Below are positions 34,901 through 40,238 of a stretch of DNA of 42,795 bases, piece after piece. The translations under genes and the position numbers were made by a program. The notes under the pieces were generated by a model. It was given only the letters and a program-made list of their open reading frames with translations, did no database searches and had not been told where the DNA came from. Source of the DNA: Bacteroidaceae bacterium. Its GTDB lineage: Bacteria > Bacteroidota > Bacteroidia > Bacteroidales > Bacteroidaceae. The stretch spans positions 1 through 42,795 of the forward strand of contig JAGAQY010000010.1 of NCBI GenBank assembly GCA_017622495.1, read 5' to 3'. Each line of letters begins with the position of its first letter. Position 1 is the first letter of the stretch.

Positions 34901-35055
34901 CCATCGACAGGACGAGTAGAAGCCTGATTCTCTGCAACCCGCATCATCGGAATCGCGGAAACTGTAGTATCGGCCTCCATAGGTGCGTATGCAAAGCCCA
35001 ATAGGGGAAGCAATGTCCCCATTACGGCTGCTAACCTTTTACATATTAGTCTCAT
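31924..35055 (-). CDS. SusC/RagA family TonB-dependent outer-membrane transporter
   Basis: The 1043-aa product is a TonB-linked transporter. After the signal peptide (~1-25) comes a carboxypeptidase-D-like Ig domain (~52-130; LLQGVVTDTDNFPLPGAHV), then the TonB box region EELQEVVVTG (~132-141). The plug follows (IIQSLDPAF, LRGNASFGG, PLFILDGFE, VKSVTILKDGAAKAIYGSKA), then a 22-strand-type barrel ending YPYARTYSFSLTTTF, with terminal Phe. It heads the operon with SusD, DUF4843 and the PKD-like protein, and has a good promoter upstream. No anti-sigma/ECF or hybrid two-component gene is next to it, so the trigger is unknown. Substrate cannot be read from sequence. Confidence 0.94.
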   Translation of the reverse strand: MRLICKRLAAVMGTLLPLLGFAYAPMEADTTVSAIPMMRVAENQASTRPVDGVLLQGVVTDTDNFPLPGAHVMVRETKTAVASDENGAFTILLPKGQQATVDFSFVGMQTLTKVYDGKKNHVNQIIRLGSSEELQEVVVTGLFDYNSKTFTGSAVSYTQEDLKSIGNNNVLKIIQSLDPAFIVENNSINGSNPNHMADITLRGNASFGGLQGEYSGNPNAPLFILDGFEASQEQIFDLDMNRVKSVTILKDGAAKAIYGSKASNGVIVVETILPEAGQLRVTYTGDLSIEAPDLTSYNLTNAAEKLQVELNAGRYSSSSPYYQALLDEQYYAIAADIARGVDTYWLSQPLRTSVGQKHSAYLEGGTEEMRYSAMIGYNDVAGVMKKSGRSNVQGNINLSYRYGKWMFRNSLSVTRNRADDSPYGSFGDYVSVNPYFSPYDANGNIRKVLGYYTAPGYNGSVLTYYNPLYNATLGTKNFSKYTEIVENFYIEYRPIDDLRFTARLGYTFKDNRREDFYPGDHTRFNDWTGDRYFQRGSYSITNGEANNLNIDLTANYSHQWGKHQLLANAAYSLQSTNSISEGMVAWGFLNNHVDYITFAKQYAEGGKPSGSESITRSLGITGAANYSYDERYLMDLSLRFNGSSVFGKNNRWGTFWSAGAGWNLHKEHFMEDADWLTLAKFRVTYGLTGNQNFSPYQAMATYKFYDSIIYDNISGAYLMGMPNPNLKWQQTGDFNVGLDLGLFNDVNLRVDLYDSRTRDALIAMSIPTSTGFTTYMENMGNVSNRGIEMTANWRFYHQGQSYLSVSGSLGHNKNRVTHISDALKNYNSEQDANATKSPIIRYEEGQSMTAIWAVRSLGIDPATGKEMFLKKDGVTTTYTYTTDDYIIAGDSNPIVHGTFGFNGEWKGIGLNLLFSYQWGGDYYNQTLVDRVENANVAHNVDSRIFRDTWQNVGDIALYKHISSNPTTTYASTRFVQRDNTLDFTSLSAYYDFKNHAWLKRSKLERLRLTFYLNDVFHLSTIKTERGLNYPYARTYSFSLTTTF

Positions 35056-35092
35056 TATCTTACAAGTTCTTTTTTTACTCCTTATATTAGCG

Positions 35093-35123
35093 CAAAATTA
35101 AAATAAATTCATCGAACCAACAA
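35093..35123 (-). promoter_or_regulatory. Promoter of the SusC operon
   Basis: Minus-strand TAATTTTG (35093-35100) has TTG (35121-35123) 20 bp upstream. It lies 38 nt before the SusC ATG and leads all four genes. Confidence 0.65.
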
Positions 35124-35134
35124 GAATTATTTAC

Positions 35135-35142
35135 TATATTTG
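35135..35142 (+). promoter_or_regulatory. -7 element TATATTTG of the calycin-like gene
   Basis: Plus-strand TATATTTGCA lies about 82 bp upstream of the ATG at 35224. No TTG is seen at -33. It is divergent from, and close to, the SusC promoter. Confidence 0.5.
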
Positions 35143-35223
35143 CAGCGTGAATTCACACGCCAAAGGGATATACCAACAAGAACCTACTTATTATTAATTA
35201 TATTCACTAAAAAAAACAGTAAT

Positions 35224-37191
35224 ATGATGAAAAGATTTACTCTATTAGCAATGATGCTTATCGGCGTTGTAGTCGGTTATGCACAGAGTGCCATTGTAGG
35301 TACTTACAATGGCGACATCAACCTCACTCACCTGACAGGACAGGAGAACACGGTGGAAGCACAGGCCGTGACCATTTCTGAGACTGAAGATGGAAAGATC
35401 AACATCACTTTCCCCTCATTCGCCATCATGACAGGCACCGAGCTTGGCGAGTTTACCGTAGAGGACGTGACCGTCACTGACGCTGGCGACGGCTCGTACA
35501 GCCTTACCAAAGAGGTATTCGCCATCACACCTCCTCCTGCCGAGAACGGGATGAGTAGCAGCTACCCCAACTGTACACTGGCCGGCACAGCCTATGACGA
35601 CGGCGCAGTGGAACTTACCATTGAGGTAAAGCAGAACCCCGCCATGGCTCTCACCACCGCTTACTTCTACGGCGTAATAGGTAGCGGTGACCTCCCCTAC
35701 CTCGGCGAGCACAAGGGCAACATGAAGCTTACCCACGTTGACGGCAGCGAAGTGGAGGTAGGCGAAAAGACCGTTACTGTAGCCGACGTCGATGGGGTAA
35801 TCAATGTGCTCTTCCCTTCGTTCACCCTTGTGACAGGCATGGAGACCGGTGACATCACGATCGAAGACGTCACCGTAACCAATAATGGCGATGGCTCTTA
35901 CGGCCTTACCAAAGAGGCTTTCAACATTGCAGCTGGCATCATGCAGCTCCCCAACAGCACCTTCACTGGCACCGTATATGCCGACGGCTCTATCAACATG
36001 ACGGTTGCCGCCCAGCAACAGCCCGGCATGGCACTCACGACAGCCACCATCAGCAACGGAGATGACGATGATGACCCCAGCGATGAGCCTACCGAATTTG
36101 AATGGGGTACCGCTACGTGGAACACCGAGGATGGCATAGTATACGACGGCATTGCCGAGTTTAACGCCGCAGGCCTCGCCCTCACCTACCCCAACCCCAC
36201 AGGCTATAGCATGACATTCCTCCACATCATCGCATTGGAGTACGATGTATACATAGATGACGCTACAGAGCCAGCTAAGGGACTCTCTACAGTTCAGGGA
36301 GGTACAGATGTGATGATCGACTATCCCTTCGTAGAGGGTCACGCCTACAAGATTGTCACCACACGTGCCCTGCTAGCACAGGCCAACCTAGCCACATACA
36401 CCACCGACACACTCTCTGTCAATACGGATTCGTACAGCATCTCATTCACCATCAAGGGTCCCGAGCTGCAGAAGACCATCGACGTAGAAGCATACATGAG
36501 CCTTGCCATCACCAATCAGGAGTACACCAAGACCGTATCTACACTCGACGCTACCGACATCTGCGCTACCCTTGGCATCAGCGATATCAGCGAGGCAGTG
36601 ATGCATCCACTGCGTCCCAACGACAGCTACTGCGATCACATGGAGACATTCGACTGGTGGCGCGACGCCAACGGCGACTTCACCCTCTACGGTGGTGGAT
36701 GGAACCCCATCTTCGGAGGCAACGCCACACCCGCCGTATACTGCATCAAGATAAATGCAGCTGCCGATAGCGTGACCTACCACTTCTATGACTACTGGAC
36801 CGAGTATGTACCCGAAGAGGAAGGCGACGACATAGAAGGCGGAACCATCACCAGTGCTCCTGCTATGCGAGCTTCAGTCATCTGGGACTGGGAGAACGAG
36901 GATGGTAGCGTGACACAGTACCGCCGTACCTACCGCGTAGAAGAGGGCAAGGACTACCAGTCTCGCGTAATGTATGTAGCCAATGGCAAGAGCGTCATCG
37001 TACGCGCCACACTGCACTTCGTATCCATTGAGGAGTACAACAACATCATGAGCATCGAGGAGACCACTGCCGCCAAGGCCGAGGCCGTTGCCTACTACTC
37101 TATCTCAGGCACACGCCAGAGCTCACTGCAGAAGGGCATCAACATCGTGCGCTATGCCGACGGCACAGCTCGCAAGGTGTGGGTAAAGTAA
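35224..37191 (+). CDS. Exported calycin-like repeat protein with DUF4859 and T9SS-like C-terminus
   Basis: The 655-aa product (ATG 35224 or 35227) has a signal peptide (FTLLAMMLIGVVVGYAQ). Two tandem lipocalin/calycin-like domains follow (~20-160 and ~160-285). They align well, e.g. TYNGDINLTH with EHKGNMKLTH, ITFPSFAIMTGTELG with VLFPSFTLVTGMETG, and DGSYSLTKEVF with DGSYGLTKEAF. After an Asp-rich linker (DDDDPSDEPTE, ~280) comes a middle beta domain and a DUF4859-like domain (~410-600). The end (YYSISGTRQSS, INIVRYADGTARKVWVK) resembles the type A T9SS sorting module of Prevotella-type proteins. It is probably surface-located; ligand unknown. The longer ORF from 35140 starts on the promoter and was not chosen. 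Confidence 0.8.
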   Translation: MMKRFTLLAMMLIGVVVGYAQSAIVGTYNGDINLTHLTGQENTVEAQAVTISETEDGKINITFPSFAIMTGTELGEFTVEDVTVTDAGDGSYSLTKEVFAITPPPAENGMSSSYPNCTLAGTAYDDGAVELTIEVKQNPAMALTTAYFYGVIGSGDLPYLGEHKGNMKLTHVDGSEVEVGEKTVTVADVDGVINVLFPSFTLVTGMETGDITIEDVTVTNNGDGSYGLTKEAFNIAAGIMQLPNSTFTGTVYADGSINMTVAAQQQPGMALTTATISNGDDDDDPSDEPTEFEWGTATWNTEDGIVYDGIAEFNAAGLALTYPNPTGYSMTFLHIIALEYDVYIDDATEPAKGLSTVQGGTDVMIDYPFVEGHAYKIVTTRALLAQANLATYTTDTLSVNTDSYSISFTIKGPELQKTIDVEAYMSLAITNQEYTKTVSTLDATDICATLGISDISEAVMHPLRPNDSYCDHMETFDWWRDANGDFTLYGGGWNPIFGGNATPAVYCIKINAAADSVTYHFYDYWTEYVPEEEGDDIEGGTITSAPAMRASVIWDWENEDGSVTQYRRTYRVEEGKDYQSRVMYVANGKSVIVRATLHFVSIEEYNNIMSIEETTAAKAEAVAYYSISGTRQSSLQKGINIVRYADGTARKVWVK

Positions 37192-37256
37192 ACCGAACCA
37201 CAGCTAACAATCGGGTGGACCTACGAAAAAAGTAGGATGCCCCTACATAAAATATC
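37192..37256 (+). other. Duplicated half-stem before the terminator
   Basis: The string atcgggtggacct occurs at 37210-37222 and again at 37254-37266, so both copies can pair with the single complementary arm aggtccaccc at 37278-37287. The first copy also sits beside a small hairpin (cctac/gtagg). Confidence 0.55.
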
Positions 37257-37297
37257 GGGTGGACCTGCTACAACGACAGGTCCACCCATTTTTTTTG
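37257..37297 (+). terminator. Terminator after the calycin-like gene
   Basis: Perfect 11-bp arms gggtggacctg (37257-37267) and caggtccaccc (37277-37287) with a 9-nt loop are followed by a run of eight or more T. It is a textbook intrinsic terminator, placed before the pyrE promoter. Confidence 0.92.
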
Positions 37298-37338
37298 GCA
37301 ACCTAACAAGATTTTTTTACACTCGCCGAAAATAATGA

Positions 37339-37369
37339 TTGTTTTTTCGCTCGTTAATTATTACCTTTG
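37339..37369 (+). promoter_or_regulatory. Promoter of pyrE
   Basis: TTG (37339-37341), 20 bp, then TACCTTTG (37362-37369) match the Bacteroidota consensus. The ATG at 37398 follows 28 bp later. Confidence 0.75.
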
Positions 37370-37397
37370 CGCATGTTTTAACAGAAAAAGATTTAAT

Positions 37398-38030
37398 ATG
37401 AAAACCCTTGAAAAAATTTATGCTGAAAAGCTTTTGAAAATCAAAGCCATCAAGTTGCAACCCTCAAACCCCTTTACATGGGCATCGGGATGGAAATCGC
37501 CCTTCTATTGCGACAACCGAAAGACACTATCCTACACCGACTTGCGCAACTTCATCAAGATAGAGTTTGCACGTGTGGTACAAGAGCGTTTCGGACAGGT
37601 AGATGCCATCGCCGGCGTAGCTACAGGTGCCATCGCCATGGGCGCACTGGTAGCCGACCTGCTCAATCTCCCCTTCGTATATGTACGCTCTACCCCGAAA
37701 GACCACGGACTGGAGAACCTCATCGAGGGCGACTTGCGCCCCGGCATGAAGGTTGTAGTGGTAGAAGACCTCATCTCTACCGGTGGCAGTAGCCTCAAGG
37801 CAGTACAGGCTATCCGTAACAACGGATGCGAGGTAATCGGTATGGTAGCATCATACACCTACGGATTCGACGTTGCAGAGAAGGCATTCAAGGAGGCCGA
37901 CGTAGAACTGGTGACCCTTACCAACTACGAGGCAGTGCTTGAGGTAGCACAGGAGACTGGCTACATCACAGCAGACGAACTGCCCCTGCTCAACGAATGG
38001 CGCAAAGATCCTGCACACTGGAACGTGTAA
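37398..38030 (+). CDS. pyrE: Orotate phosphoribosyltransferase
   Basis: PyrE joins orotate with PRPP to form OMP in pyrimidine synthesis. The 210-aa product from ATG 37398 has the family start (LLKIKAIKLQPSNPFTWASGWKSPFYCDNR, key FTWASGWKSPFYCDNR), the flexible-loop block VYVRSTPKDHGLENLIEG, and the PRPP-binding signature VVVVEDLISTGGSSLKA (~120-136). A longer ORF from 37335 starts before the promoter and is ruled out. The SRPBCC gene follows by 62 bp. Confidence 0.96.
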   Translation: MKTLEKIYAEKLLKIKAIKLQPSNPFTWASGWKSPFYCDNRKTLSYTDLRNFIKIEFARVVQERFGQVDAIAGVATGAIAMGALVADLLNLPFVYVRSTPKDHGLENLIEGDLRPGMKVVVVEDLISTGGSSLKAVQAIRNNGCEVIGMVASYTYGFDVAEKAFKEADVELVTLTNYEAVLEVAQETGYITADELPLLNEWRKDPAHWNV

Positions 38031-38092
38031 ATGCTGAAGGAAGCAGGTAACTTGCATCTTGCCTGCCGGCACAAACAACAAAGGTAAGTATT

Positions 38093-38503
38093 ATGAGCCA
38101 ATTTGAAAGCCAAGTAGTAGCTATACCCTATAGTCAACAGAGGGTATACGACATGTTGTCGGACCTCTCGCATCTGGAATCTGTCAAGGACCGCATACCT
38201 CAGGATAAGGTGAAGGACCTTACATTTGACCGCGATACAGTGAGCGTCAACGTAGCTCCCGTGGGCGATATTGCATTCAAGATCATCGAACGCGAAGAGC
38301 CCAAATGCGTTAAGCTCGAGGCCACCACATCGCCCATCCCGCTCACCATCTGGATACAGATGTTGCCTACTGCCGAGGAGGCCAGCAAGATGAAGCTCAC
38401 GCTACGTACCGAGCTACCCATCTTCATGAAAGGCATGATACAGAAACCCTTGCAAGAGGGGCTGGAAAAGATAGCCGATATGCTGGCAGCAATAAAATAC
38501 TGA
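38093..38503 (+). CDS. SRPBCC-type small cytosolic protein
   Basis: The 136-aa product lacks a signal peptide and resembles START/Bet v1-like SRPBCC proteins: an N-terminal strand FESQVVAIPYSQQRVYDMLSDLSHLE (key IPYSQQRVYDMLSDL), a beta sheet, and a long C-terminal helix MIQKPLQEGLEKIADMLAAI. Such a gene is commonly next to pyrE in Bacteroidales. A hydrophobic ligand is expected for the fold, but no function is known. Confidence 0.85.
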   Translation: MSQFESQVVAIPYSQQRVYDMLSDLSHLESVKDRIPQDKVKDLTFDRDTVSVNVAPVGDIAFKIIEREEPKCVKLEATTSPIPLTIWIQMLPTAEEASKMKLTLRTELPIFMKGMIQKPLQEGLEKIADMLAAIKY

Positions 38504-38508
38504 AGAAA

Positions 38509-38550
38509 AAGAAACCCGAACACGCTTGGTGCTCGGGTTTCTTCATTTTT
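38509..38550. terminator. Bidirectional terminator between the SRPBCC and HIT genes
   Basis: Arms aagaaacccga and tcgggtttctt (38509-38519 with 38533-38543) are followed on the plus side by cattttt and preceded by an A run, which gives a T run on the minus side. It serves the two converging genes. Confidence 0.85.
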
Positions 38551-38561
38551 ATGACATCAGA

Positions 38562-38954
38562 CTACATATTGTCTTGTATCTGCTTGGCGATTTCGGCAAA
38601 CTCCTCGGGCGTAAACGTCAGCTTAGGATTGCTGAAGAGCATATCGCTCTCGCGCTGCAGCGGGATGAGGTGTATATGTGTGTGGGGCACCTCCATGCCA
38701 AGCACGGCCATGCCGATGCGCTGGCAGGGGAAAGCAGCCTTGAGCGCCTTGGCAACCCTCTTCGCGAAGAGATGCAGACCAGCCAACTCTTCATCCTCGA
38801 GGTCGAAGATATAGTCCACCTCGCGCTTAGGGATTACAAGCGTGTGGCCCTTCACCATAGGATTAATATCGAGGAATGCAAAGTACTTGTCGTCCTCGGC
38901 CACCTTGTAGCAAGGAATCTCACCTGCCACTATTCTGCTGAATATGCTTGCCAT
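38562..38954 (-). CDS. HIT family nucleotide hydrolase/transferase
   Basis: HIT proteins hydrolyse nucleoside phosphoramidates or dinucleotides. The 130-aa product has SIFSRIVAGEIPCYKV at the start, AFLDINPMVKGHTLVIPKR, and the histidine triad as PHTHIHLIPL (~residue 98). It ends with a helix that is a little longer than in the E. coli protein. It follows greA by 5 bp and is surely co-transcribed. Which of the HIT substrates is used cannot be told. Confidence 0.92.
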   Translation of the reverse strand: MASIFSRIVAGEIPCYKVAEDDKYFAFLDINPMVKGHTLVIPKREVDYIFDLEDEELAGLHLFAKRVAKALKAAFPCQRIGMAVLGMEVPHTHIHLIPLQRESDMLFSNPKLTFTPEEFAEIAKQIQDNM

Positions 38955-38959
38955 AGTGC

Positions 38960-39427
38960 TTATGCGATACTGATGCTTAATACTTCAAGGCTGATCATGC
39001 CGCCGGGAGTCTTGATGTCGGCAACATCACCCGGTTTCTTGCCCAACAAGCCCTGTGCAATAGGAGTATTTACCGAAATCTTGCCAGCCTTGAGGTTAGC
39101 CTCGCTCTCGGGCACGATGGCATAGCACATCTTCATGCCAGTCTTCACGTTCTTGAGCTCCACCTTAGTGAGCACCTGTACAGTATCGGTCTTGAGCTTG
39201 CTGGTATCGATAATACGAGCCTCACTGATGGTAAGCTTCAGCTGGTTGATCTTCATTTCCAGCATACCCTGAGCCTCCTTGGCTGCATCGTACTCAGCAT
39301 TTTCCGACAAGTCTCCTTTGTCACGTGCCTCAGCAATCTGGCGCGAGATCTCGGGACGCTCAACACTCTCTAATCTTTTCAGTTCGGCTACCAACTGATC
39401 GTAGCCCTCTTGTGACATATAAGCCAT
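38960..39427 (-). CDS. greA: Transcription elongation factor GreA
   Basis: GreA stimulates RNA cleavage by backtracked RNA polymerase. The 155-aa product has the coiled coil with the acidic tip signature DKGDLSENAEYDAAKEAQG (~residues 36-54, carrying the Asp/Glu pair that reaches the active site). The C-terminal FKBP-like domain ends SPIAQ-type NTPIAQGLLGKKPGDVADIKTP. It starts MAYMSQEGYDQL; a second Met at residue 4 is possible. The leader carries a terminator-like hairpin that could regulate expression. Length and motifs are normal. Confidence 0.96.
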   Translation of the reverse strand: MAYMSQEGYDQLVAELKRLESVERPEISRQIAEARDKGDLSENAEYDAAKEAQGMLEMKINQLKLTISEARIIDTSKLKTDTVQVLTKVELKNVKTGMKMCYAIVPESEANLKAGKISVNTPIAQGLLGKKPGDVADIKTPGGMISLEVLSISIA

Positions 39428-39510
39428 AGTTTTGTTCCTTTATATAGTTATTTATATTTTTCGTTCCTTCTCTTCCATGCTCTACTCACCTCATTTTGTT
39501 TCGGACGAAA

Positions 39511-39543
39511 CAAAAAAGAATCCCGGCATCTTATGCATGCCGG
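39511..39543 (-). terminator. Terminator-like hairpin in the greA leader
   Basis: On the minus strand ccggcat (39537-39543) and atgccgg (39523-39529) form a 7-bp stem, followed by gattcttttttg. The U tract (39511-39516) also forms half of a second perfect hairpin ttttgtttcg/cgaaacaaaa (39494-39515), so the two parts of the leader overlap. Confidence 0.65.
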
Positions 39544-39570
39544 AACCCTTCAAGGTCATTCATGTGTCTG

Positions 39571-39578
39571 CAAAGGTA
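39571..39578 (-). promoter_or_regulatory. -7 element TACCTTTG of the greA promoter
   Basis: Minus-strand TACCTTTG lies 144 bp before the greA ATG. A TTG at the right distance upstream is not obvious. If used, it gives a leader of about 140 nt with the hairpins above inside. Confidence 0.5.
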
Positions 39579-39673
39579 GGAATCTTTTTTCAAATGGCAT
39601 GATAAAAAGTACAAAAAGTTGTTATTATTGTATTTTTCAGACCATACACAACACATTTTTAATAGCTAATGTT

Positions 39674-39681
39674 TATCTTTG
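39674..39681 (+). promoter_or_regulatory. -7 element TATCTTTG before the 155-aa protein gene
   Basis: Plus-strand TATCTTTG is 61 bp upstream of the ATG at 39743. The -33 region has a T-rich stretch but no clear TTG. Confidence 0.5.
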
Positions 39682-39742
39682 TATCCATATTCCCACTTCA
39701 TTCCGAACACAGATAATACCAAAATCACTATAAAACTCCATT

Positions 39743-40210
39743 ATGAAGAAAAGACTACTTGTAATGATTGCCTGCACGGTGCTCTCTGCGCCATTCGTGC
39801 TGAGCAAGAGCCTTGTGCTCACACTTACAGACGGCACATTGGTGTATTACCTACTGGGCGGAGACGTAAATCCCATGATGCGCCTCTCAAAAGACGGGAT
39901 ACAGGTCAATGCCGACACCTACACCTTCGGCAACCTGAAGAACTTCTACATCTCACTTACCGACGACCCCAATGGCATCGAGCAGGTGCTTACCAATGCC
40001 CACGTATCGTATAGCCACAACATGCTCGTATTCACAACTAAGGGGGCCGACAAGGTACAGGTGTATACCACTGCAGGCACACCCGCACAGGCCGACGTAA
40101 AGGTCATGGGTGACAAGGTGCTGGTAGACCTGAGCCAGCTGCCTCAGGGAGCCTATGTGGTAAAGATGGGCCAGTCAGCACTCAAGGTGATGAAGAACGA
40201 TGAACGATGA
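39743..40210 (+). CDS. Small exported protein with a T9SS-like C-terminal module
   Basis: The 155-aa product has a signal peptide (MKKRLLVMIACTVLSAPFVLS). The first module (LVLTLTDGTLVYYLLGG, then NADTYTFGNLKNFYISL) is a beta-rich segment often seen at the start of Prevotella surface proteins. The second (~100-150: VQVYTTAGTP, VDLSQLPQGAYVVKMG, ALKVMK) resembles the type A T9SS sorting domain. Nothing lies between them, so the protein is essentially a header plus an export tag. It precedes the putative metallopeptidase by 28 bp, with a hexamer-type repeat in the gap. Confidence 0.65.
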   Translation: MKKRLLVMIACTVLSAPFVLSKSLVLTLTDGTLVYYLLGGDVNPMMRLSKDGIQVNADTYTFGNLKNFYISLTDDPNGIEQVLTNAHVSYSHNMLVFTTKGADKVQVYTTAGTPAQADVKVMGDKVLVDLSQLPQGAYVVKMGQSALKVMKNDER

Positions 40211-40235
40211 GCGTTTAACGATTAATGACTAACGG
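40196..40235 (+). repeat. GAACGAT run between the two exported-protein genes
   Basis: The run gaacgat gaacgat gagcgttt aacgatt aatgact aacgg overlaps the end of the 155-aa gene, so the repeat supplies its last residues and stop codon. Confidence 0.55.
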
Positions 40236-40238
40236 ACT

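Larger units (their letters stand above)
39428..39742. other. Divergent intergenic region between greA and the 155-aa protein gene
   Basis: The 315-bp region holds the greA leader (minus) and the promoter of the gene at 39743 (plus). It contains no ORF worth calling. Its right part is AT-rich (tttttcaaatggcat, tgttattattgtattttt). Confidence 0.6.

Noticed and set aside
33280..35004. 574-codon plus-strand ORF opposite the SusC gene
   Set aside because: It is a shadow of the SusC coding strand. The SusC motifs (plug, TonB box, terminal Phe) are unmistakable, and the antisense product shows no signal, domain or start context.
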